This document shows positions 38,601 through 48,400 of a DNA stretch of 64,000 nucleotides, one piece after another. Position 1 is the stretch's first letter. Each line of letters starts with the position of its first letter. Location of the stretch: NCBI RefSeq assembly GCF_000003815.2, contig NC_049983.1:472524-536523 (forward strand), given 5' to 3'. The notes beneath the pieces were generated by a model. The model was not told where the DNA came from. It saw only the letters and a program-made list of their open reading frames with translations, and made no database searches. The DNA is from Branchiostoma floridae (Eukaryota > Chordata > Leptocardii > Amphioxiformes > Branchiostomatidae). The position numbers and the translations under genes were made by a program.

Positions 38601-39472
38601 TCTAACTGAAGTTAGGTACTCATTTATATCCGAGTGAAGTGAGGGAATTTGTGACATCGGGATCTTGGAGGGACACAAACTCTAAACCTTCAGGTTTTCA
38701 ATCAACAACACTGACCACGTGGCCACTGTGCCACCATGAATCAAATGAAGCACCTACAAAATGCCACATGAACTTTGAATAATTCACATGGTTGTGATTT
38801 GCAACTTTGAAATGTTCACTAACTGTAAACATACTGATTTTGTCTAGCTCCATCGTCCTTGTGTCGGTACGTGACGCAGCACACGTTCATGCCCAAGAGT
38901 GTCTGAACGCTTTGAAGGAGATCGGGGCACAGGAACCTGTCCAGACGGAATTCAGAGGTGGGGTCTCTATTTTCTACGGCCTAGTAGAGCCATGAGTGTT
39001 TTGGTATCGCTAACTAATGGTGCAGCCACACAACCGTGCATATCAAGTATGTGTGTATTGGCATTTGTTTCATACGCCGTCCTGCGCACAATACGCACCT
39101 TATTCGCATCTCAGGCTTGCGTAGAGTACTGTCAAGTATGCGTACCTAAAACGATTTACATGTAAAAAAAAAACGATTGAGATGCATATGATTATGAGGT
39201 GCCTATTAGGCGTATAACTTATATCACGCCACATCACAAGAAAATATATTCAAATTCTTTAAGTTTAAGAGGCTAGGCCTGCATACAAACTCCAGAGAAA
39301 ATTAAAGAAAACTACCTACGCCTAATCCGATCTTATTCTATTGATTGTTACAGGCAATTTCGCCATGGTTGGTTTCAAGGGCACCGTGTGGCCAAGCTGG
39401 GTCCAGCAAGTCAACCTGCCGGCCGGTCAGGGTCCGGCACAGATCTACGCCAAGATCCCGCTCATGGGCTGA
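23616..39472 (+). CDS. Gene 2: secreted CEMIP-like protein, near-identical paralogue of gene 1 (24 exons, 1271 aa)
   Basis: Exons: 23616-23682, 25442-25579, 26026-26303, 26884-27164, 27517-27587, 28070-28162, 28338-28529, 29338-29507, 29997-30206, 30614-30816, 31000-31069, 31522-31650, 31985-32070, 32571-32738, 33170-33322, 33797-33977, 34257-34475, 35145-35359, 36056-36235, 37043-37265, 37540-37638, 38195-38355, 38848-38957, 39354-39472. Every exon has exactly the same length and phase as its gene 1 counterpart. Exon 9 differs from gene 1 at only 2 of 70 residues. Domain order is the same: signal peptide (MSPCAFAVVLFGLLPAVLSQ), G8, GG1 with the conserved Arg, beta-helix region, GG2 ending IPLMG. 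Role inferred from the family: extracellular hyaluronan binding and depolymerisation. The reading frame is intact and exon sequence is conserved, so this is not a pseudogene by inspection. Its proximal promoter lacks the TATA box of gene 1, so the two copies may differ in expression. Confidence 0.93.
26563..26814 (-). mobile_element. Probable solo LTR in intron 3 of gene 2
   Basis: The segment starts TGTCACGG and ends CTCGTGACA, the TG...CA form of an LTR. CCTGA on the left and CCTCA on the right could be a 5-bp target duplication with one mismatch. On the minus strand it contains CTGAATAAAGTTATC, a polyadenylation-type AATAAA, which suggests minus orientation. The length of about 250 bases is within the LTR range. 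The corresponding gene 1 intron lacks it. Confidence 0.5.
28004..28061 (+). repeat. (ATTC)n microsatellite directly before the exon 6 acceptor of gene 2
   Basis: About 14 ATTC units run to within 8 bases of the exon starting at 28070. They take the place of the normal polypyrimidine tract; only ATCTTCAAG separates the repeat from the exon. Confidence 0.95.
30207..30430 (+). other. Intronic block shared by genes 2 and 3 but missing in gene 1
   Basis: Intron 9 of gene 2 and intron 11 of gene 3 (48149-48520) share a chain of matches: CAGTCTT.CCTTTATTC, TTTGTGTGGCAAT-type text, GTCAGTG, TTGCACC/CTGCACC, TTCCGCG/TCCCGCG and ACAGCAAGGAAAC-type text. The gene 1 intron here is only 132 bases (8020-8151) and has none of it. 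Confidence 0.5.
37786..37982. mobile_element. MITE, about 197 bp with long terminal inverted repeats (intron 21 of gene 2)
   Basis: TAACTGTAATATCCAACACA at 37786 is matched in reverse complement at the right end (TGTGTTGAATATTACAGTTA, ending 37982). The inverted repeat continues as AAAAATTGGACTCACC, giving arms of about 36 bases with one mismatch. There is no coding capacity. GACAAACGGAGTT occurs on both sides (37761 and 38033), a possible older duplication around the insertion. Confidence 0.75.
38490..38745 (-). mobile_element. Decayed SINE-like element (intron 22 of gene 2)
   Basis: It shares ATTCTTTTCGATAAGTG-type and GACCTCCATTTAAC blocks, in the same order, with 2290-2470. The tRNA-like head near 38690-38740 is eroded, so the call rests on family resemblance. 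Confidence 0.4.
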
Positions 39473-39496
39473 GTCATGGAACGATGGAAATTCATC

Positions 39497-39502
39497 AATA
39501 AA
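39497..39502 (+). terminator. Polyadenylation signal of gene 2
   Basis: AATAAA lies 25 bases after the stop, in CATCAATAAAGAAATG. The 3' leader would be very short, as in gene 3. Confidence 0.7.
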
Positions 39503-40252
39503 GAAATGATGGGTGTACATGTGTCTTGTAATCTTGACCGATTGACTGGTTCATTGTCGCAAAGATATTTCAATAGCTATTATATTGTAGGCAGTTATTG
39601 TATTCAGAAAACATATAACCATTGGTTTTTTTTTCAAAGCAACGAAATAAGGACAAGGCTGTATCGCCGTCTTTTATTTGTTGCATAGTCGCACTACAGA
39701 GATACCAACCTAGGTTAGAGTTACTTGATGTGTTCAAAAATTCGTCCTTTCCCAGAACTATCGTAGAGTGAGTGGAATTTGATATTACCAAGCATAGTAG
39801 GGGCATCTTCTCTGGATATTTTCAAAGAACGCTTGCAGATGGATGTGCTAAAGTTAGGTGTAACGGGTCGTACGGTGTAATATAACCAGCTGATGCCGCG
39901 CTGCGTGCCTGCGAAGGGCGATTATACCGGCTATATAAACTCGGCACAAAAAGTTTGGAATATTAACTTCGGTTGATCATTCTGCATTCTGCTCATTCTG
40001 CATCAATTGCAATATATTATATATCTATAGAAAGCTTGAATGATTTTCTTTCTTTTTTCACCTGACGTTTGGTATACAGAACATCCAAGTTTATTTTTAG
40101 CATATCTGAGTAGAGTATTTTATGATTGTAAATTCATGGAACGAGCACCAGGCCTACTTACGTACTGGTGGTCACAAAGATAAAGTGCCAAAATTACCCT
40201 ACTAAAGTCAAAAACTCCATTCAGCTCATTTTTCTTCCGTCGGTCTTTACTT

Positions 40253-40709
40253 GTGAATGAAGGCAAGTTTGATAAACAGGACATGTCAATCAAAGCTACT
40301 GTTACTCTTTATTCGAGCAAACAGTTTGAACCAAAAGGTGATCAATCGAGTGCTAGCCATAAGCTGTGGGAAGGCTATTCCATCCTAAGACTGTGTTCCA
40401 GCATCCAATGGTCCTTGCTCTGTGTGGACTGGTGTTGTAATCTTGCAGAATGGCATTTGGTCCAATATTGAAGAGGTAGAATATTGCGACTGGATGGAGG
40501 ATGGTGTCCTTCACTATATTGAAGTTGCCTGGAATGATGATGATACTTGTTTTTTCTATCAGGACGTCTTTCTGGAAAAAAATTCAAAAGGCGTGGCCAA
40601 ATGTAATACTAGTTTAAGCAAACTCAACAACATGACATTCATGTCGAATAATAATAAGAAACTTTATCTGAACATGTCTTCTTCATTGAACGCTAAATCA
40701 ATTGGCTAG
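40253..40709 (+). pseudogene. Unidentified coding-like stretch, possible gene fragment
   Basis: Not recognised. One frame (40253-40383) reads an ordinary-looking soluble composition starting MNEGKFDKQDMSIKATVTLY. The frame then has to shift near 40385, and the next frame (40389-40709) opens DCVPASNGPCSVWTGVVILQ with several cysteines and three N-glycosylation sequons (NTS, NMT, NMS). Composition is more protein-like than the surrounding DNA, but there is no clear start, splice structure or family. A decayed exon of a transposon or host gene is possible. Confidence 0.25.
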
Positions 40710-41924
40710 TACAAGTTCAGGCGTCTTACCTGTAGCTGTAGCCAGTGGTGGACGAGAAGAGAACAGGCCAAGTAATACTATCGGAAGACTTAACGCTGAC
40801 GTCCCGCACGACGTACACTATCAGCGTTCCCTACCTCTGAAGTACGATTATGTAAACCGACCTCCCATTGATCACAATTTATACATCTCTGTCACACCTA
40901 ACCTACATATGCTGTGTTTGCTGATTATAGGAAGAGGGCGCGACCCGGTGGACAGGGTATGTAATTAGTGCTAATGTTTGCGATTCTGTCAAGGGAGGAT
41001 GGAATTTTGATAAAGTTGTGCTGAGTAAGAAGCTATGGTATGTCCCTTTTATGGCGACGCCAAAGGGGTGGAGGGTTTGTTATACAGTACTATGATCAGT
41101 CTGGAAATATTCTAGAAAATGCATGAGCGCATATCACCATAATAATAGATAATTTTAGAATTCAGTAACTCAATAAGATGTTGATGGATCTGTTCTGTGT
41201 GATAATAGTATTTGGTGTGTGGGTAGGTGTCAGCATTTCAAACAAAGCGCGATCTTGAGATTGGTAGCGGCTTTCGATAGTACTGCAGCAGAACCCCATT
41301 TTTATATCTGGACATACTGTGATGTTTTTCTTAGGTGACATATAGGCTATTAGGCTGTACAAGCATGAAGTGACTTTTGTTGGCCTTTCGTGAAGAATGT
41401 AAAATTACTTTGGTGAAATATCGATATATATCCTGTGCCCCATACTTAGCGCGTACCTGTAATTATAATGTATTCTTGATACTTAAATTATACCCCGTAT
41501 ACTATTACATCAAATCCCTTCATGACACAAATTATCACAGTTGACAAGCTAGCAGTTGTTATAATTCAGATATTTCTGTAGACTGAGTACAATTTGTATT
41601 GTTGCAAAAGCTGTTTTTGCAGGCAATGTCACCCAAGCAAACATACGCATGCCCTACTTGTTGAATAGCCATTATTGTGTGTTCAAAGATAGTTAGAGGA
41701 TGTTCATATTGGGTTTTGAGTGCAAAACATCATGGCGACAGGCGAAAGGTTATGTGAAGGACCCCAGCTGTGTGTAAAATGGCGTTATAAAAAGACATAA
41801 CACGTAGTATTTCAAGGCCACAGCTAATTGGATGGTAAACAATTTCAAATCTTACTTTAGGTTGCTGCATGAGGCAATACTCTTAATTCACTCCACCCTG
41901 AGTGAAATTTCAAATATGGTCTAG

Positions 41925-42000
41925 CTGGCAAGATGGTCAATGGTTAATGCTGCTGACTTAGAATCTTAATGTTCTGGGTTCGAATCCCTATCAGGTTCCC
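41925..42000 (+). mobile_element. tRNA-derived SINE head or tRNA pseudogene
   Basis: CTAGCTGGCAAGATGGTCAA provides an A-box-like start and GGGTTCGAATCCC (41976-41988) is a near-ideal B box. The 3' part does not pair with the 5' end as an acceptor stem, so I call a SINE head rather than a tRNA gene. Confidence 0.5.
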
Positions 42001-42339
42001 ATGTTGTGCCATTATGAAATGTACTTTAAACCTACTTCCTAACCTTATCTAGAGTCTGTTTTTTTTTTTTTTTTTTTACTGGGGAGGGGGTGGGGCCTTC
42101 TAAATTTCCAAGGGATTCAAGTGCTTGTAAATCTCAATCACGTCTGTAATTTTGGTATCGTTATGACGCAATATGATGCGATTAGGACGTCTTTAATGTA
42201 ATTGAACTAGCTAACACCGTCTAACGTTGGAATTTCCGTTACTGGTCTTAAGATGGTGGACCTTAACGGTGTAAAAAATGAGCAAACATGCCAAAGTTGC
42301 TGACAACAGCGAGCCATCCGTGTCCTATCGTATGGTAAA

Positions 42340-42435
42340 CAAAACCGTTAAATAAAAGGGGGCGACAGATGTTCAGAATGCGCCATTTTCACGTTATTCG
42401 GCGACAGAGGAGGGTCTAGAATCAATCGAAGAATT
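42340..42435 (+). promoter_or_regulatory. Probable proximal promoter region of gene 3
   Basis: The 96 bases before the start codon share nothing obvious with the gene 1 and 2 promoters. The only TATA-like string is AATAAAAGGG at 42351-42360, about 80 bases upstream of ATG. The assignment rests mainly on position. Confidence 0.3.
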
Positions 42436-45400
42436 ATGGAATTCTTTCTACTCCTGTGTCTAGTAGCAACTGCGACATCGGAAAGAACAGGTCAGTTATC
42501 AAAGTTGATGTACAGATGACCACATTCGTCGAGTTTCATCCGTTTTAAAAATGGCAATAATGTATATCATACCAAGCAGCTGTTAGATGCAAATTACATG
42601 CCATTAATTATAATAATTAAGAAAATAGAGTGACTCACGCTATTTAAGTACTACTCCTGTGAGTTGCGTATTGACAGATCTTTGCGGGGAAGAAGTTTCA
42701 TGTCACAAAAATATACTTTGCCCCTACTTTACATAAACCAATGTCAATACGGAACTTTCTCGGAGTTGAATACAAGTGCACATACGTACATCCACTGTAC
42801 TTTTATTGTTTACGTATTGTCACAATTAACAATGTTGTGTTGCACTCTATATGCTTTAGGTCAGAGCGATGGGTCCACCAACATAGCCTTGCTAAAGCCT
42901 GCCTACCAGAGCAGTGTGTCATTCGACGGTGAGCCAGCACGTGCCGTGGACGGCAGCACAGGCGGTGTCTATGACAAAGGCACCTGCACACATACAGCAG
43001 TTCATGGGGAGGACAGCCCCTGGTGGTACGTCGACTTACAAGAAACATTTGAAATCGGCCGCGTTGCCATCTTTAACAGGATAGACTGCTGCCCCGAGAG
43101 GATAAACCCGTTCAACCTACACATCGGAGACAGCAGTGACGTGACGACAAACCCGAAGGTTGGAGGAGATTGGAGTTTCTCTTCCGAACAGGGTCAGCAG
43201 CTGGTTATCCATGTCAACGGGACGAAGGGACGGTACGTGGGGATCAGTGCGCCTGGCAGCTACCGGTTTCTCACTCTGTGCGAAGTCCAGGTTTTTGAAG
43301 GTAGGTACGATACAGCCTACCATAGAAACAAATAGTAAGACCACAACAAAACTATCATAACATTAAACGTCAAAGTTGACTAATCAAAATGGGCATCAAA
43401 CACCTCTTCATTGGGAAAAATGGCGGCGCCCATAGACGAGAGCGAAGTCAATAAAGGTAGCATTCAGAAGTCACTCAGCTTTCGGAGACCAGTTTCGAAA
43501 ATTCAGCATTGCATGAAGATGTGTTTGAACCGTGGTGTTTATAAACAGTTAACGCCTGAGTCTAAATCAAATGCGACGGTATCTTAAATACTCCTGTCGT
43601 AACCAAGGTGTGAAGTAGGTACTAGTACGTAAATTCGTTCAACAAGTCTCTGAGTAACCAAAACTGCTATTGTTGGTCAAGGTAGCCTTTGTAAGAACAA
43701 TTAGAGATAAGTGAATGGTTAGACATTTCACGTATCATCCACTACCGTTTGCTAGTGAAACTAAGCTAGATGTGCAGATCAGCTGGCCTTTTACGAAAAA
43801 CTAGTCAGAATGAAGTATGAAAGCAGACCGAACTTAAGAATTCAAAGGCCATTTTCGTACAAACACTTTGGATATTACAGTGAAGTGATTCATCTTTTTT
43901 CCTTCCACCTCCCTCACTATCCTCCTGTATCGCTTTACATCTTCATTAACCTTTACCTTCCTGCCTGACCCAAAACCCTACTGATTTGGTGCCAAAAGAC
44001 TACCTATAAGCAGGGGAAGGGTTAAGATGGCCAACACTTTGAAGACATTGGGACTTGACACATGACCTGTGTCGTCCCCCGTCTCTGTCTGTCGGTGGAC
44101 TCGAATGAATGCGCCCATGATTTGACCAGAATTAAAAGTTGTTCATTTTTCTCATTGTTTAGTCCAAAGGGACATCGTTGCGAACCTGGCATTGAGACAG
44201 CCGACTTCCCAGAGTAGTTTGGACTGGAGCGGTCCGTCAGGGCTTGCAGTGGACGGTGGTCGCAGTGGGTCCTACGATGATGGTTCCTGCACACACACGG
44301 CCACAGAAGACAACCCATGGTGGTACGTCGACTTAGGAGGAACCCAAGAGGTCGACCACATCACGATCTTCAATAGGGTAGACCACTCTCCCGACAGAAT
44401 CAACTACTTCAACCTGCACATCGGAGACAACAGCGATGTGACGGCAAACCAAAAAATCGGAGGAGACTGGACTTTCGCTCCGGGAGAGGCCGAGAAGACC
44501 ATACAAGTCAGCGGAACAAAAGGGCGGTACGTCGGCATCATTTTGCCTGGCAGCAACCGGATTCTTACCTTGTGCGAAGTGGAGGTTTACGGAGGTAAGG
44601 CCGATTATTTACACCCATTTTCAACTTCACACACTCCAACCGTTGAGGAATGATAGGAATGCACTTTTCTCACACTATGTTGAGTAATCATTTCAAAACA
44701 TTTATGCTCGCTGTATAGAGAAATATGTTTGCCTTCCATGTTTATCATGACACGTTTGATATCTCCTTGTGTAGTATGGAGATGCCCGGATGTACTGCCG
44801 ACCCCTGTGACCGAGGACCACCAGTGCCCGGATGTAGACCGGACGTTGACCCCGTGGAACCCCGGGCATGACCCCACTGCGCAGGTGGTTGTGGGTGGAG
44901 GGCAGAGCTTCCTGCTGCAGTCGTCTGCAACGTTTTACTCGTTGGAGATCAAAGATGGAGGTATGTTGCTTCTATGAAGATATGTGCGATTTTGTGACGC
45001 CTTAGGAGCGGAGCAATTGGCTTGTCACTGCCAAATATCTGCAATTTCTACATACACATGCTGTAGGGGATTTGTTTTTTTGGCAATGCCTTATGTTCGG
45101 TGCCCTATTATATCTATGAAGTTGATAATTCTGTTTTTGTGATGATAAATCGATATCCGCAAAAGCTACTGCTGAATTCGCGCAAAAACATTAGGCTGAA
45201 AAATACGTCACTCAACCGAAAAGAGACAATAGTTGATACGGTACTGGATCACTTTGAGTTGTAATATACTAATCCCCATTCTTTTTTGTCCCAGGGCGGG
45301 TTGTATTCGCCGACATGGGCTCCACAAGTGACTATGAGATTTTCCTGAGGGCCCGTGATGTAACAGTGGGAGATGGCGGCGAGTTGCACATCGGCAGTGA

Positions 45401-48400
45401 GACCTGCCCGTACCAGGGGAAGGCCACGGTGTCCCTGTACGGACGCTCGGACGATAACGTCAACAGCACCAAGCAGTTCCTTGTGACGTCAGGCGGGACT
45501 CTTGAGATCCACGGGCAACGCAAGGTGGCGTGGACACAGCTCACACAGACAGTGCCACAAGGTGGACTTCCTAAGGTTCGTGTAGACCTAGACTACGTAT
45601 ACATGCATTCATTAGTTCATAAAGAACGCCCATTAATTGGTGGATGAAGAGCGTCCATTTGACTACATGTCATATAGTGCGTCAATGAAGATTAAATACC
45701 CAGGTAACGAGGTCATCAATACAAAAGTTTCTCAATTAACTGGATATTGTTTTGTATATATGGTCAGACGTCTCGTCTAGCCTCCGTTTTCTTTCCTCTA
45801 TTAGTGTGCAACATTTACAAAAAAACAGCAATTGATCAAGAACATCGTATTTAATAGGGTCCATATTGGTGGGACTCGTTGAGAAACACATGGCATCGTG
45901 GCATCAACGTTCGCGTTATAGACGAAATAACAGCGGCTGTGGTTGACTCGGCAACTTTCGACACTTCGCTCAACGAAGAAAACAGTCGAAGTTTGGCGAC
46001 TTTCATCGACCTAGTCCCCTCGGGAAGAATCGTGGCGCTGGCTGTGCAGCAGCATGCTTCCCTGGAGGCCTCCGCCAAGGAGAAGCTCAGGGAGTTGGGT
46101 AGCGTGGAGGTGGATTCACTGGGAGCATGGTAAAGAAGCCGTAAACTGTTCAGATAAGAAATTTAATTTTTCTTCTGTCTTGGTCTAATATAACTGTACA
46201 TCTATCCATCCTGTGCCTCTCGCTAGCTGAGCCAATACCTGAATCAGGGTGAAATAAGTGTGATAATTTGTAAGCCGGGGTACGCTCCAGCAGGACATTA
46301 ATAGCATCCTATCTCGCAGACTGCTAGCATCTCTGGCCTTTATTCCATAGAGAAGCGCTGGTTCCCGATCTCCAACGTTGCCTAACATATTCTCATACTG
46401 GAAGAGGGAGTGACCTAGTTAGAGAACCTATTGGTAAGGCAATTTTTAAAATTGCGATCAAGCCTTTCTTTAAAAATTAAATCTCAGAGATACCAGAAGT
46501 CTGCGAAGGAGGCTAATGAGTTAAGACCATTGGCACCATACTGAATGATGCAAGCCACATATATGCTTCAGGGAACCTTGGGCATTTGTGGGAGTTAAAG
46601 GAAAACCAGGGACTGCTGTGGAACAGAGACTTCCACATATAGGTGAGAACTCATTTCTTAGTGGTACCACCTGATTTTTTTCTCCGCTGCAATTGCATGT
46701 GCGTATCTATCTAATAGAATAGACCTATTGCTAATGATGGCTTATCCTTTGTTTACAAATAATCTAGATGCACAATCCACGGGTACGGCGAACGTCACTG
46801 CTACGTTCCAAGCGTTTTTCGGCGACTTTGACGTCATTGCCACAAGTGCATGGGTTGGAGGTAACCGTTGCAATAGTGCTTTTTCATTATTGCTCAATTG
46901 ATTTCTTTTGACAGGTCCCAATGTGAATATGTACTATGTTACAAGTCACGGAATCCCACACGTTATTTACATTCAGGTTCATAACTTCACGTTTATCTTC
47001 AGGCTCAGCGCGAAGCACATTTTCTGTGGGCCGACATGACGATGGGTACGTCATCAACCTGAAGGATGACGTCAGTTCCTGGCTTCCTGGAGACCGCATC
47101 GTCATGGCCAGCACGGACTACAACATGGAGCAGGCAGAAGAGTTCCAGCTGCTGCCGTGTCAGGAGTGCTCGAGCCACCAGGTCAAAATCAGCGGTAAGA
47201 TACCGTCATCTAAGTTTCTTAGCAAGACACTTCTGGACGATACAAGTCAAGGAGCTTTTCTCTGACATGCCAGACATGGACTCGTGGCGACTGTAGTATC
47301 ACCTCTCTGAGGAGGAAGTTTATAGAAAATCCTTACAAAATCTGTTCTGTTACATGATAGCTTGTATTAATTCAGAAGTTCTTGAATATACAAATACAAA
47401 TACTTGAAACGCTTGTACGTTTGCCAGAAAAGTCGGTCAAAGATGCGACCAACCACTTTTCTAATTCATCAATATTGTGATCTTAAACGCTACTGGTATG
47501 TTTTTTTCCAGTACTACCAATAAAGGCTACCCTGAAGTACACGCAATCAAAACAAAAAACAAAAACAATGATTTGTATTATTTGCCTGTACGATCTGCTG
47601 TCGTACAGGTGACATCAGGTACATGCATTTCGGAGAGATCTCGGATGAAGTAGACTTGCGGGGAGAGGTCGGTCTGCTGACCAGGAACATCAAGTTCCAG
47701 GGGGAGGTAGAGGATGGCTGCTATGGCGACAACAAATGTCAGTTCTTCGACTTTGACACATATGGAGGACACCTTAAGGTTTGTTTTGCAAATTTTGACT
47801 TTTCATTAATAGACACATTTTTGTTGAATTTTCTGTTGTTTTGCATGAAAACGTAATTATAAGCGTCCGGGCTGTAAAATTGGAACTTTAATTCCTTTCT
47901 TGCAACAAGAAATATGTTGAAAAAATTCCCCGTTACAGATTCTGAGAGGTTTCAAGAACGTCCACTTGTCCGGTATTGAGTTCACCCGCATGGGTCAACA
48001 GATCTTGGGCAGATATCCTGTCCACTTCCACATGACGGGAGATGTGGACGAGAAGGGATGCTACAGCCGCCCAACGTACGTCCGAGAGCTGTCCATTCAC
48101 CACTGCTTCTCCCGCTGTGTGACCATTCATGGCACTCATGGACTGCTGGTCAGTCTTTCCTTTATTCTGTTTCTGACGAGACCTTTGTGTGGCAGGCAGA
48201 TAGTATAGTGAAAAACCTCAAGCCAACCCTACACATTCCTGCCATATATTCAGAAAAGCCACTGTATCCACATAGTTCCCGTGTAAAACTTTATTAAAGC
48301 CCTCCACCAGACTAGAAACCTTTGTGTGGCAATTTTGTCAGTGCCTATGTCTTTGGCCTTGGCAATGTTGCGGCTGCACCTGTCTTTCCAAAGCGACGTA

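Larger units (their letters stand above)
39510..42339. other. Intergenic region between gene 2 and gene 3
   Basis: Apart from the coding-like stretch at 40253-40709 and the tRNA-like head at 41925-42000, it holds AT-rich DNA and a poly-T/G-rich repeat (42059-42110) related to 13500-14290. An AACTCAATAAGATG/GGTATTTGGTGTGTGGGTAG-type fragment at 41165-41310 resembles the internal part of the AACTCTAGTT-ended repeat family. No other gene is seen. Confidence 0.6.
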
